Shown in pieces: positions 7,666 to 16,450 of a stretch of 64,000 nucleotides of DNA. The notes beneath the pieces are model-generated. The model had not been told where the DNA came from. It made no database searches and saw only the letters and a program-made list of their open reading frames with translations. The position numbers and the translations under genes were made by a program. Within the stretch, counting starts at the first letter, position 1. Each line of letters opens with the position of its first letter. Source of the stretch: Clostridium sp. MB40-C1 (lineage in GTDB: Bacteria > Bacillota > Clostridia > Clostridiales > Clostridiaceae); assembly GCF_030913655.1 (NCBI RefSeq), contig NZ_CP133189.1, positions 1,984,001 through 2,048,000 on the forward strand, read 5' to 3'.

Positions 7666-9024
7666 GTGATAAACCAAAGCCAAATAATAGAAACTATAAA
7701 AATGATCGAAAAAGAAAAATTAGACATACGTACTATTACTATGGGTATTTCCTTAAGAGATTGCTGTTCTTTTGATGGTAAAAAATCTAGAGATAAAATA
7801 TACGACAAAATAACTAGATATGCAGAAAATCTAGTTAAAGTTGGATATGAAATTGAAACTGAATATGGAATACCTATTATTAATAAAAGAGTATCTGTAA
7901 CTCCTATTGCTTTAATAGCAGAATCCTGTGGAGATGATAATTATGTAGAGTTTGCAAAAACCCTAGACCGAGCTGCAAAAACTTTAGGTATAGATTTTAT
8001 AGGAGGTTTTTCTGCTTTAGTACATAAAGGATATTCTATTGGTGATAGAAAATTAATCCAGTCTATTCCAGAAGCATTAAGTGTAACAGATAAAGTTTGC
8101 TCTTCTGTAAATATAGGCACAAGTAAAAATGGTATAAATATGGATGCAGTAAAAGAAATGGGGCATATAATAAAAAAGGCTGCTGAATTAACTAAAGACT
8201 CTAGTAGCATAGGCTGTGCTAAACTTGTTGTATTTGCTAACGCCGTAGAGGATAATCCTTTTATGGCAGGAGCTTTTCATGGAATTGGGGAAGCAGAATC
8301 TATAATTAACGTAGGTGTAAGCGGACCAGGAACTGTAAAATCAGCTCTTGAAACAGTTAAAGGTGAAAGTTTTGATGTAGTCGCAGAAACTATAAAGAAA
8401 ACAGCTTTTAAAATAACAAGAATGGGGCAACTTGTTGCTGAGGAAGCTTCTAGAAGATTAAATGTTCCTTTTGGAATAATAGATTTATCTTTAGCACCTA
8501 CTCCTGCTGTTGGTGATAGTGTTGCTCACGTTTTAGAGGAAATGGGAATTGAAAGTTGTGGAGCTCCAGGTACAACAGCTGCTCTCGCTTTATTAAACGA
8601 TGCTGTTAAAAAAGGTGGCATAATGGCTGCTTCTAGTGTGGGAGGATTAAGTGGCGCATTTATCCCTGTTAGTGAAGATGCAGGAATGATAGATGCAGTA
8701 CTTAATAATTCATTAAATATTGAAAAACTTGAAGCTATGACTTGTGTTTGTTCTGTAGGTTTGGATATGATAGCTATACCTGGAGATACTCCTGCAGAAA
8801 CAATATCTGCTATAATAGCAGATGAAGCAGCTATAGGTGTAATCAACAACAAAACTACTGCTGTTAGAATAATACCTGTTTACGGCAAAACTTTAGGAGA
8901 TAAAGTTGAATTTGGCGGACTACTTGGTAGTGCTCCTATAATGAGAGTAAGTAACTTTAGTAGTGCTGATTTTGTAAATAGAGGTGGACACATACCTGCA
9001 CCAATACACAGCTTTAAGAATTAA
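7666..9024 (+). CDS. DUF711 / PFL-like protein (UPF0210)
   Basis: 452 residues from the GTG at 7666, 10 nt after AGAAGGGG. The GTG at 7657 is only 1 nt from that site, and family members begin at the IN-(x)n-EI-ET-KMI segment. Recognisable family stretches are [53 protein letters not shown] and [16 protein letters not shown]. Glycine-rich, alpha/beta, cytoplasmic. UPF0210 proteins are related in fold to glycyl-radical pyruvate-formate-lyase-type barrels, but their reaction is not established. Operonic with the ACT protein (21-nt gap). Confidence 0.85.
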   Translation: MINQSQIIETIKMIEKEKLDIRTITMGISLRDCCSFDGKKSRDKIYDKITRYAENLVKVGYEIETEYGIPIINKRVSVTPIALIAESCGDDNYVEFAKTLDRAAKTLGIDFIGGFSALVHKGYSIGDRKLIQSIPEALSVTDKVCSSVNIGTSKNGINMDAVKEMGHIIKKAAELTKDSSSIGCAKLVVFANAVEDNPFMAGAFHGIGEAESIINVGVSGPGTVKSALETVKGESFDVVAETIKKTAFKITRMGQLVAEEASRRLNVPFGIIDLSLAPTPAVGDSVAHVLEEMGIESCGAPGTTAALALLNDAVKKGGIMAASSVGGLSGAFIPVSEDAGMIDAVLNNSLNIEKLEAMTCVCSVGLDMIAIPGDTPAETISAIIADEAAIGVINNKTTAVRIIPVYGKTLGDKVEFGGLLGSAPIMRVSNFSSADFVNRGGHIPAPIHSFKN

Positions 9025-9177
9025 CAATAAAATACTGAATAAACATACATACTACCACTGAAAGTCTGAAAAAATACTTTAGTTTAAAGATCTTGTGACA
9101 TTAGGAGGAAAATCATCCTTTAGTCTTCCTCTTCTCCCAAATATGCATGTTAAACTGTATTAATTATAAAAAATCAA

Positions 9178-9440
9178 GGCAGAGGAACAAGGTTTTCTTA
9201 TATATGTAGTTAGCAGATTAAACTTTGAAGTAGTAATTAGAAGTACTTAAGGTGTAGGTTTCTAAAAATGTGTAATTGTCGGAATGGACTCCGACAGCCG
9301 AGGTGGGGAACGGACTCCCCATAGCGAGGGTAACATTTTTAGAAGAATACACCTTTAGTACTTCTTTGCGTGCTGAAGGTTTAATGGATAACTACATATA
9401 TTTAGAAAACCTATTCCTCTGCCGTTATCCATTAAGTCGT
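9178..9440. repeat. Long palindromic element with GC-rich core
   Basis: The left arm beginning GGCAGAGGAACAAGG (9178) and the right arm ending CCTATTCCTCTGCC (9423) are imperfect inverted copies about 95 nt long. Matching blocks include TATATGTAGTTA / TAACTACATATA, AGAAGTACTTAAGGTGTA / its complement, and TCTAAAAATG / CATTTTTAGA. The centre (9277-9328) holds two small GC-rich hairpins. The right arm contains a second hairpin, TAATGGATAAC ... GTTATCCATTA. It fills the gap between DUF711 and the MATE gene and encodes no protein. The form is that of a MITE-like element or structured RNA gene. Confidence 0.75.
9277..9328. repeat. Two tandem 26-nt hairpin units with compensating changes
   Basis: Unit 1 (9277-9302) has arms TGTCGGA / TCCGACA and loop ATGGAC. 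Unit 2 (9303-9328) has arms TGGGGA / TCCCCA and loop ACGGAC. Both end in a GCCGAG or AGCGAG tail. The stems differ in sequence but keep pairing, which is the signature of selection for an RNA or single-strand DNA fold. GC content is far above the surroundings. Confidence 0.75.
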
Positions 9441-9450
9441 AATATTATTC
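9361..9450. repeat. Dispersed repeat A, copy 1
   Basis: Begins CTTCTTTGCGTGCTGAAGG, contains TTTAATGGATAACTACATAT and ends GTAATATTATTC. Related copies lie at 16361-16450 and 52950-53029. The end at 9449-9450 forms part of the stop codon of the minus-strand MATE gene. Confidence 0.75.
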
Positions 9451-10819
9451 AAATATCACTTATTACATTTTTAACCCATTTATTTGATATAAACCTTCTA
9501 AGAGCTGTAATAGCTTTAATTACTTCCTCTATAGTTACCAGCGCATATACAACATACACTGGTAATTTAAATAAAAATGCTCCTATAAATGATATTGGAA
9601 CACCTATGCACCACATTGTTATAGCTTCTAGTTTTAATGCATATTTTGTGTCTCCTCCACCTCTTAAGATTCCAACTATGGTAGTTATATTAAATACCCT
9701 TACAAGCATTATAAGTGACATAATATAAAGAATAATTAAACTATCATGATAAACCTCATTAGAAATATTAAAAAACTGTAGTATTCTCTTAGAATTCAAA
9801 TATAACATTGATGCTAAACCTAGAGCTATAACACAAGCAAGTTTTATTAATTTCTTGCCATATTGTTTTGCTTCTTCTTCACAATTAGCTCCTATTTTGT
9901 TTCCAATCATAACTACGGAAGCATTAGCTATTCCAAAAATTATAACCATGAATAAATTTTGTACTGTATTACATATCTGAATAGACGCCATTGCTTTAGC
10001 TCCTATTCTTCCATAGGCTACAGAATATATGACAAAGCCTAATCCCCAACACGCTTCATTTAAAACTACTGAACTAACTGTTTTAAATACTTTAATTCCA
10101 AATTCTTTACCAAAATTCAACATTTCATTAAACTTGGCAGCTAGTACTCCTTTAGATAAATATATATATACTATTAGTATAATACATTCAAATACTCTAG
10201 CTATTACAGTAGCCAAAGCCGCACCCTTAACACCCATAGGTTTTGCTCCAAAATGGCCAAATATAAATATATAATTGAAAAATACATTACTTAAAAGGGC
10301 AAAACTACTTACTATCATAGGCAATACAGCATGTTCAATACATCGAGATGCAAAAGCAAAATTAAAAGTTATTGCTGTAAATATATAACTTAAACAAACT
10401 ACTCTAATATATTGAGAGCCAAGCTCTATTACTTGTGGGTTTGTATTAAATATCCCTATAATTTGTTTTGGGAAAATAGCAGCTACTAAAGTAAATATAA
10501 CAGCAATACTTCCTCCAGATACTAATCCTATTCCTAGCATTTTCCTTATATTTTTTATATCTTTTCTTCCCCAAAACTGAGATACAAAAATTCCACACCC
10601 GCTAAATACTCCCATAATAATTAAATTAAACAGAAAAAAATACTGATTTGCTATTCCTACAGAAGCAATTTCAATTTCTCCTAACTTTCCAATCATCATA
10701 GTATCAATCATATTTAATGAAGATACTATAAAATTTTGAATTATTATAGGAAATGCTACTTTTAATAAGGTTCTGTGAAAACTTTGCTCCTTTAAATTAC
10801 TAACAATTTTTCCTTCCAT
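9449..10819 (-). CDS. MATE family efflux transporter
   Basis: 456 residues with about 12 hydrophobic helices in two six-helix halves. N-terminal motifs LLKVAFPIIIQNFIVSSLNM and DTMMIGKLGEIEIASVGIANQ are typical of MATE drug or metabolite exporters (NorM/DinF-like), which are driven by proton or sodium gradients in the cytoplasmic membrane. GGAGGGG precedes the ATG at 10819. The stop codon TGA (9451-9449) is within the end of dispersed repeat A. A terminator-like hairpin lies directly upstream of the ribosome site (10834-10872). Substrate unknown. Confidence 0.9.
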   Translation of the reverse strand: MEGKIVSNLKEQSFHRTLLKVAFPIIIQNFIVSSLNMIDTMMIGKLGEIEIASVGIANQYFFLFNLIIMGVFSGCGIFVSQFWGRKDIKNIRKMLGIGLVSGGSIAVIFTLVAAIFPKQIIGIFNTNPQVIELGSQYIRVVCLSYIFTAITFNFAFASRCIEHAVLPMIVSSFALLSNVFFNYIFIFGHFGAKPMGVKGAALATVIARVFECIILIVYIYLSKGVLAAKFNEMLNFGKEFGIKVFKTVSSVVLNEACWGLGFVIYSVAYGRIGAKAMASIQICNTVQNLFMVIIFGIANASVVMIGNKIGANCEEEAKQYGKKLIKLACVIALGLASMLYLNSKRILQFFNISNEVYHDSLIILYIMSLIMLVRVFNITTIVGILRGGGDTKYALKLEAITMWCIGVPISFIGAFLFKLPVYVVYALVTIEEVIKAITALRRFISNKWVKNVISDI

Positions 10820-10833
10820 GTAACCCCTCCATC

Positions 10834-10943
10834 AAAAAAATAAACCACTTTGAAGGTTTTTCAAAGTGGTTTGCTTCTTCACTTTAAGTTCATAGAACTT
10901 ATATATATAACATATTTTTAGAATTTACACCCATATTATATCA
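10834..10943 (-). promoter_or_regulatory. Attenuator-like leader of the MATE gene
   Basis: Read on the minus strand: an extended -10 TGATATAAT (10943-10935), a leader of ~55 nt with tiny ORFs (encoding MLYI and MNLK), then a 12-bp hairpin AAACCACTTTGA / TCAAAGTGGTTT (10861-10872 with 10842-10853) and a run of seven T, ending ~6 nt before the GGAGGGG site. A competing pairing AAAGTG with CACTTT could act as antiterminator. The hairpin may instead simply terminate the PAP2 gene upstream. Confidence 0.5.
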
Positions 10944-11021
10944 TATATGAAAATTTATATCATGTGTTTTTTATTATCTTAAATTCATAATTCTTTTAAA
11001 AATACGATTCATTTAACACTC

Positions 11022-11906
11022 TTAAAATATTCTATAACTTGCTAAACAAAGTTTTAATTTAATAAAAAGCCAAGGTGCACCTACTGTCATCCATAACCCA
11101 ATAAAAGTATATCTAACAAAATCAAAAATTAAATGTTGTGGTAATATAATCTTTAAAACAGACTTAAATACCAAAACTATAGTTATTCCTATTATTAGTT
11201 TTAATATATTTTGAATCAAATTTCCTTTTTCCTTAAACTTTATGTATTTACTTTCTATAGCATATCCAATACTCAATCCAACAACAGTTCCAGAAGCTGT
11301 ATAATAATCATGTGATTTAAAAAAGTGTAATCCTATAACTATAGGAATTATAATAATCAAAAGAGTAGTTTTACTTCCCCCATCTTCTAAATAATCGAAT
11401 ATTTTATTAGCTATAATTACCCAAATTAAAGCAAAAATAAATCCACCTATAATATCTATAGGCCTATGAACTCCTAAATATATTCTAGAAAATGCTACTA
11501 ATATTATGATTACTGTTCCTAAAATATATGTCCATTTTCTCTTTATGTTACTCATCATACAAGCCCAAAAGGTTGTTATTCCCTGAGTATGCCCACTTGG
11601 AAATGAATATCCCGTTGCAGTTTCTATTCTAAGACTTCTTATACCCTCTGTACCAAAAACCCTAGGAACTTTTAAAGCTTCTTTAATCCCTCCATTAAAT
11701 ATCATACTTGAAATAAGCGTAAACCCTAATCTATATCCAAACTTTTTATTAATGCACCAAAATATAATAGCTATTACTAATATAAAAAAATATTCTTCTC
11801 CCATCATAGTAATAAACTCTGCTAGTTTATCTAAAACAGGATTGGAAAAGCTCTGAAAATACTTTATAATTTTCAAATTAATCTCGCTAGTCAAGAAGTC
11901 ACTCAA
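11022..11906 (-). CDS. PAP2-family membrane phosphatase
   Basis: 294 residues with six or more hydrophobic helices. The PAP2 signature is present: C2 SFPSGHTQG near residue 105 and C3 SRIYLGVHRPIDIIGG near residue 140, holding the catalytic histidines. The C1 motif is weaker (KEALKVPRVFGTEG: K....RP-like). Acts on lipid phosphates such as undecaprenyl diphosphate or phosphatidate at the membrane. The long hydrophobic C-terminal part is usual for the clostridial group. Monocistronic, likely ended by the 10834-10872 hairpin. Confidence 0.85.
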   Translation of the reverse strand: MSDFLTSEINLKIIKYFQSFSNPVLDKLAEFITMMGEEYFFILVIAIIFWCINKKFGYRLGFTLISSMIFNGGIKEALKVPRVFGTEGIRSLRIETATGYSFPSGHTQGITTFWACMMSNIKRKWTYILGTVIIILVAFSRIYLGVHRPIDIIGGFIFALIWVIIANKIFDYLEDGGSKTTLLIIIIPIVIGLHFFKSHDYYTASGTVVGLSIGYAIESKYIKFKEKGNLIQNILKLIIGITIVLVFKSVLKIILPQHLIFDFVRYTFIGLWMTVGAPWLFIKLKLCLASYRIF

Positions 11907-12090
11907 AACTTAATCCTCCTAAGTATAAGATAATAAGTTATTTTATCATAAGTTAAGTAAATATTCTACCAAGTACTACTTTTATTAGTAAATTACTAAC
12001 TTTCATAGCAAAAAATAAATTACTATAATATTCTAGTATTTGTTGGATATACTAATAGATAAATATACTGTAAAATTGGTAGGTGAAATT

Positions 12091-12735
12091 ATGAGGATTC
12101 CTAAACATATAGGTGTAATACCTGATGGTAATAGGCGATGGTCTTTATTAAATGGAATGTCTAAAGAAAAAGGATATTCTTGGGGGCTTGCACCTGGTTT
12201 AATGCTATTTAAGTTATGCCAAAAAATAGGAGTGAAAGAATTGACTTTTTATGGATTTACAACTGATAATACTAAAAGGCCTAAAATCCAGAGAGAAGCA
12301 TTTTCTAAAGCTTGTGTTGAAGCTGTAGAGATGTTAAGTCATGAAAACGCTGAATTATTAGTTGTGGGAAATTATGATTCTCCCATGTTTCCAAAAGAAC
12401 TTTTAAATTATACAACTCGAAAAACCTTTGGAAAAGGAGGAACAAAAGTAAATTTCTTAGTTAATTATGGTTGGGAATGGGATTTAGGCAATTTAATTGA
12501 AAATAAATCTACTAACCGAAAAACTATAAACAATTACATAAAAAGCAATGATATATCTAGAGTAGATCTTATTATAAGATGGGGAGGAAGAAGACGTTTA
12601 AGTGGATTTTTGCCAATACAATCTATATATTCAGATTTTTATGTTGTAGATAAATATTGGCCTGATTTTAATCAAGATCAATTTTATGAAGCATTAAAAT
12701 GGTATGAGACTCAAGATATAACTCTTGGAGGCTAG
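12091..12735 (+). CDS. Divergent undecaprenyl-diphosphate-synthase-like cis-prenyltransferase
   Basis: 214 residues from the ATG at 12091, preceded by AGGTG; the frame is open to 12040 without a ribosome site. HIGVIPDGNRRWSLLNG matches the catalytic DGNxRWA motif; LTFYGFTTDN replaces the usual L-Y-FSTENW. RWGGRRRLSGFLPIQ, YSDFYVVDKYWPDF match the C-terminal R-GGExRLSNFL and FYFTDVLWPDF motifs. The conserved GH after motif I is GY, and the Glu of GGExR is Arg. Shorter than typical UppS (~245). Probably a paralogue with altered function rather than the housekeeping synthase. Confidence 0.75.
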   Translation: MRIPKHIGVIPDGNRRWSLLNGMSKEKGYSWGLAPGLMLFKLCQKIGVKELTFYGFTTDNTKRPKIQREAFSKACVEAVEMLSHENAELLVVGNYDSPMFPKELLNYTTRKTFGKGGTKVNFLVNYGWEWDLGNLIENKSTNRKTINNYIKSNDISRVDLIIRWGGRRRLSGFLPIQSIYSDFYVVDKYWPDFNQDQFYEALKWYETQDITLGG

Positions 12736-12820
12736 AAATCATTTGATGAAACTCAATTACCTGAACTAAATAAAATTTTACTTTCTCATTACTAATGAAA
12801 TCAATAAATTAAAAATATAA

Positions 12821-12937
12821 ACTTAGAAATGCTAAGTAATGGGCTGTAGCACTAATAATAACTCCTACAATATATTGTATTGAATTTAAACTTTCAAAAC
12901 AGTATATTGTATGTAAATTTCTTAATGCCACAGCCCC
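12821..12937. other. Nested stem-loops between the prenyltransferase and lspA
   Basis: ACTTAG ... CTAAGT form a small hairpin (12821-12838). GGGCTGT-A-GCA (12841-12851) pairs with TGC-C-ACAGCCC (12926-12936) across a 74-nt interior that contains the perfect palindrome TACAATATATTGTA. The pair lies between converging genes and probably acts as a bidirectional terminator. I see nothing else in 12736-13074. Confidence 0.5.
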
Positions 12938-13074
12938 AAAAGCTATAATTAAAATTGTTTAATAAATTATAATAACTCAATAAATTTTTAAATAAAACTA
13001 ACTTTAAAAGTTTGATTCTTAATATAAAATTATATCTTTGTAATAAACTACTAAACATCATAACATCAAACAAT

Positions 13075-13509
13075 CTATATTAAAGCTGAAATCAAAATCA
13101 TTAAAGAACCTATTAATATAAATACATCTGCAAAATTAAACACAGGACATTTTCTAAAATTAATATATATAAAATCAACTACTCCATCATATAAAACCCT
13201 ATCTACTAGATTTGAAAATCCCCCTCCTATCATAAAAGAGATTCCCGTCTTCAAAAGAGATTGACCTTCATTTTGTATTAATAATATTAAATAAATAATC
13301 ATAGCAAGAAGTAAAATTAAACTAACTTTAATTATCATCTTTATTTTTCCTGTTAATAAACTAAAAGCTACTCCTCTGTTCTCAACCACGAACAACTGGA
13401 TTTTTTGTTTCATTAAATATACTGTTTTATCATTTAATTTTTTTACCGCCATAGATTTGCTGAGTCTATCCAAAACTACTATAATAATTATACTTATAAA
13501 AAATAGCAT
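13075..13509 (-). CDS. lspA: Lipoprotein signal peptidase (signal peptidase II)
   Basis: 144 residues from the ATG at 13509, 5 nt after AGGAGG; an extension to 13539 lacks a site. Four membrane helices. The conserved regions are VVLDRLSKSMAV, VENRGVAFSLL, the catalytic-Asp GGGFSNLVDRVLYDGVVDFI and FNFADVFILIG, which give both active-site aspartates. It cleaves the signal peptide of prolipoproteins after lipid attachment; several lipoproteins (MetQ, the TrpX-like protein) are encoded nearby. Length is near the usual 150-165. Confidence 0.92.
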   Translation of the reverse strand: MLFFISIIIIVVLDRLSKSMAVKKLNDKTVYLMKQKIQLFVVENRGVAFSLLTGKIKMIIKVSLILLLAMIIYLILLIQNEGQSLLKTGISFMIGGGFSNLVDRVLYDGVVDFIYINFRKCPVFNFADVFILIGSLMILISALI

Positions 13510-13633
13510 ATAATCCTCCTTTCTCCACCTTAGCTGCAAATATATTATTAATATTATAGCAAAGACATTCTTCTTTGATTATGGTAAAATTTTATTTATG
13601 TATTAGATTAAATTTAAAATTGGAGGAATTAAC

Positions 13634-14137
13634 ATGGAAATCATACAAGCTACTGAGAAAGATTTGCAGAGCATACTAGATTTAATGTCAAAGGTAGTAG
13701 AAAATCTATCAAAAAAAGGTATATTTCAATGGGATAGTTCTTACCCTAATAAAGATATCTTTCTTAGCGATATAAAAAACAACTCTCTTTATGTAATCAA
13801 AGATGATAACTCTTATTTAGGAACTATAACTTTGAATGAAGAACAAGCCCCGGAATATTGTAATGTAGATTGGCTAACCTCAAATAAAAAAACTTTAGTT
13901 ATACATAGACTTGCTGTATCTCCCGATTATCAAGGAAAAGGAATTGGAAAAAAATTAATAAACTTTGCTGAACAACTAGGATATAAAAAAAACTATGACT
14001 CTATAAGACTAGATGCATTCAGCAAAAACCTTAATTCAGTAAATTTCTATAAAAAATGTGGTTATATAAAAACAGGAGAAGTATATTTTAGATACCAAAC
14101 CTCTCCATTCCCATGTTTTGAAAAAGTATTATATTAG
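13634..14137 (+). CDS. GNAT family N-acetyltransferase
   Basis: 167 residues. Motif A for acetyl-CoA binding is seen at HRLAVSPDYQGKGIGKKLIN (R/Q-x-x-G-x-G/A as QGKGIGKK), preceded by strand 4. The C-terminal SVNFYKKCGYIKTGEVYFR is motif B. TGGAGG precedes the ATG, and a strong terminator follows at 14183-14241. The acceptor substrate is unknown. Stands alone between convergent and divergent genes. Confidence 0.88.
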   Translation: MEIIQATEKDLQSILDLMSKVVENLSKKGIFQWDSSYPNKDIFLSDIKNNSLYVIKDDNSYLGTITLNEEQAPEYCNVDWLTSNKKTLVIHRLAVSPDYQGKGIGKKLINFAEQLGYKKNYDSIRLDAFSKNLNSVNFYKKCGYIKTGEVYFRYQTSPFPCFEKVLY

Positions 14138-14182
14138 TTGTACCAATAATTCATGATTACATTAAACATAAATTAATAAAAT

Positions 14183-14241
14183 TGTTGAGTTCATTATAAT
14201 GAAACTCTATATTCTAAATCATAAGAACTCAACATTTTTTT
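14183..14241 (+). terminator. Terminator of the GNAT gene
   Basis: TGTTGAGTTC (14183-14192) pairs with GAACTCAACA (14225-14234), followed by TTTTTTT. Confidence 0.75.
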
Positions 14242-14259
14242 AGCACGCCTTTTCCTAAA

Positions 14260-14799
14260 TTATCTGTTTATACCGTTTTGCCAACTAATAGCTAAGTCTG
14301 GACGATAAATAACTAATATTTTTACAAATTTATCTAATTCGCCAGTCTTATCTACAACCTTTATAATTCCATGAGGTATTAATACTTCTTTGGTAAAACT
14401 TTTTCTTGGATCTATAACCTTAATAGATTCATCTTCTTGTACAAATATATGTTCTCCTCTCATGTCTAACCTTTTAAATCCCAATTTTTTAAATTCCTCA
14501 ATTAAATTTATTAAATTTAATGACAGTTTTTCAGAAAGTCCATTTTTCTCAATATATTTCTTAATTTTCATTCCACCAACATACTCTCTTAAAATACATC
14601 TTCCACTATACTTTATTACTTTAGGAAAAAAATTGCTCTTTTCTACCGATTTTAGTATATGGTATTCCTTCTTACATTTCTTTTCATTATTAAATATTTT
14701 TAGAGCATATCCATCTGGAGTCAAATATACTTTCCCCTCACATCCTTGTCCTAAAAATTCGCACTCATTTATATTTACACCTAAATATATGTTTCTAAT
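14260..14799 (-). CDS. Protein-kinase-like protein, noncanonical start
   Basis: About 179 residues. FLGQGCEGKVYLTPDGYALKIF is a glycine loop and the VAxK-like strand of a eukaryotic-type kinase N-lobe; KRLDMRGEHIFVQ stands in the catalytic-loop position and IKVIDPRKSF in the DFG position. The glycine loop lies upstream of the first standard start (TTG 14724), so the gene must begin earlier. The best site is ATT at 14799, just after GGGAGGGGGC; no in-frame ATG, GTG or TTG exists in between. Lipopolysaccharide-kinase/RIO-like relatives are possible. The start is uncertain. Confidence 0.6.
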   Translation of the reverse strand: MRNIYLGVNINECEFLGQGCEGKVYLTPDGYALKIFNNEKKCKKEYHILKSVEKSNFFPKVIKYSGRCILREYVGGMKIKKYIEKNGLSEKLSLNLINLIEEFKKLGFKRLDMRGEHIFVQEDESIKVIDPRKSFTKEVLIPHGIIKVVDKTGELDKFVKILVIYRPDLAISWQNGINR

Positions 14800-14894
14800 G
14801 TTGCCCCCTCCCTTAACTAATTATTAAATAAGTACTCCTAGTATATAATACTTTTCATGCATGAAAACTGTTACTCGTTAATAAATCATAACTT

Positions 14895-15824
14895 TTAAAC
14901 ATATATAGCAATTGGTATAGCCTCAACAGCTGGCCCCTCTATTTTTGTAGTAATTTCATTTGGCACTAAAATATTGTTTTCAGATAATATATCTAAGTAT
15001 GGATACATATTATCTAAAAACTTATTGTAATAATCACTCGTACAAGTTTTACATAATAAATCTATATACTCATTTTCATTTACTGTGTTAATAATTTTGC
15101 ATAATACTTTGCAATAACATCCTACATGATCGTACATATAAGTACTTTTATTTAAAAAATTATTTAAATTTACATTTAAAACCATTTCAAAACCATCACA
15201 GTCAATTATCATACTCACAGTACTATTTTTAGTTAAACAGTTATTTAAATTTTTTAACTGTGTTAATATTACAGAATAATTAGTTAAGCCTTTTTCTTTT
15301 TTGTCCTTGAGTAATGTATCTAAATCTTTACAGCCATAAGCTTCTAAAATGTCTATCAGACAGTTTATTTGAGATACTGTAGATATAGAAGATATACTTC
15401 CTTCAACTTCTGTATATTTATCATAAAAGATATTTCTAGTAGCAATATCTCTTTTTTGTATACTTACTAATGAATTTTCTCTAATCATAATATCCTTTAA
15501 ATTATTAAATATCTGAAAATTAGTATATATTTTTTTTATACTTATTTCATTTCTAGTACCTCTTCTACCATCCACACCTGCTACAAATTCGTTATTATAA
15601 CTTGTAGATATATCTTTTGCTAAACTTTTCTCCTTGTTATTATTAGCTTTCTTTCTCCCAGAGTTTTTTCCGTCTTTACAAGAGTTCTGTATCTTTAGAT
15701 TATTTATATTATCTTCTATACATCTTATGGCTCTGCTCTCTATGTAGCCATCTATTGATATGGAATATATATCTAACATTAAATCTTTATTCATGTAAAT
15801 TGGTATATCTGCATTTACGCCCAT
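14895..15824 (-). CDS. Hypothetical protein
   Basis: 309 residues from the ATG at 15824, 5 nt after GGAGGAG. The N-terminus (PIYMNKDLMLDIYSISIDGY) has the pattern of DUF6414-like proteins, though I cannot confirm this. Residues about 45-70 are a basic, low-complexity linker. The C-terminal half is alpha/beta, with CYCKVLCKI and a hydrophobic end. No transmembrane segment. Alone, with no functional context; flanked by an AT-rich non-coding stretch upstream. Confidence 0.6.
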   Translation of the reverse strand: MGVNADIPIYMNKDLMLDIYSISIDGYIESRAIRCIEDNINNLKIQNSCKDGKNSGRKKANNNKEKSLAKDISTSYNNEFVAGVDGRRGTRNEISIKKIYTNFQIFNNLKDIMIRENSLVSIQKRDIATRNIFYDKYTEVEGSISSISTVSQINCLIDILEAYGCKDLDTLLKDKKEKGLTNYSVILTQLKNLNNCLTKNSTVSMIIDCDGFEMVLNVNLNNFLNKSTYMYDHVGCYCKVLCKIINTVNENEYIDLLCKTCTSDYYNKFLDNMYPYLDILSENNILVPNEITTKIEGPAVEAIPIAIYV

Positions 15825-16030
15825 CAATTCTCCTCCAAAATTACACTTTATACATACTTATTCATAAGGATTTAATTTAATATCTTAGCCTTTCTCCCTT
15901 TTTAATCCATATCCCTTTACTGTGAACACTATGATTTTTAATGAGTATTTTCTTTTTTATGTCACAAAATTTTTAACCAAATATATACTATTTTCTAATA
16001 AATTGTTGATTTTTCATAAAGGGATTACGT

Positions 16031-16070
16031 AATGCAAGTTATATATTTATAGAATTATGCAATTTCCTTA
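16031..16070. repeat. Dispersed repeat B, copy 1
   Basis: AATGCAAGTTATATATTTAT then AGAATTATGCAATTTCCTTA. Related copies lie at 40361-40413, 63791-63834 and partly 19599-19635 and 41672-41688. TGCA arms allow a small hairpin. Otherwise the 15825-16445 gap holds only the terminator at 16088-16130 and repeat A copy 2. Confidence 0.55.
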
Positions 16071-16087
16071 ATTAAGTAAAAGAATAA

Positions 16088-16130
16088 GACTATAATGAAA
16101 ATTTGATTTTTCATTATAGTCCTTATTTTT
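16088..16130. terminator. Bidirectional-type terminator
   Basis: GACTATAATGAAAA (16088-16101) pairs with TTTTCATTATAGTC (16108-16121). The plus side ends in CTTATTTTTG and the minus side in TTATTCTTTT. It is positioned to end the ABC operon on the minus strand. Confidence 0.65.
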
Positions 16131-16360
16131 GTTCTAAACAAAAGAGCTAGTAAGCACTCAAAGCTATACCTCAATGGGATTAGCACTTATCCTAGATTAA
16201 TTTCTTATAGTTTAAAATAACTTTTAAATATTTTTTTGTCAGTTAGGACGATTTTGTTTTGGACAAAATCTTTAGCTATATTATAGAAATTTATTGATGA
16301 AATAAATTTCACCCTATACTATTCACTATGCATTATTCCTTATTCTCTCAACAAATATTC

Positions 16361-16450
16361 CTTCTTTGAGTCCTGAAGTTTTAATGGATAACTACATATA
16401 TTTTAAAAAACCTGTTCCTATACCGTTACTCATTACTTCATAATATTATG
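16361..16450. repeat. Dispersed repeat A, copy 2
   Basis: CTTCTTTGAGTCCTGAAG, TTTTAATGGATAACTACAT and TAATATTATGC align with the copy at 9361-9450. The stop codon of the minus-strand ABC ATPase gene (16448-16446) lies inside its last 10 nt. Confidence 0.75.

Noticed and set aside
9277-9328. Twin hairpins as a guanidine-II (mini-ykkC) riboswitch
   Set aside because: The loops do not present the ACGR tetraloop in the right place, and no guanidine exporter gene follows in sense.
9178-9440. Palindrome as a retron msr-msd locus
   Set aside because: No reverse transcriptase gene nearby.
9276-9728. Plus-strand ORF of 150 codons overlapping the palindromic element and MATE gene
   Set aside because: Antisense to a clear MATE gene, no ribosome site, and its start lies in the GC-rich hairpins.
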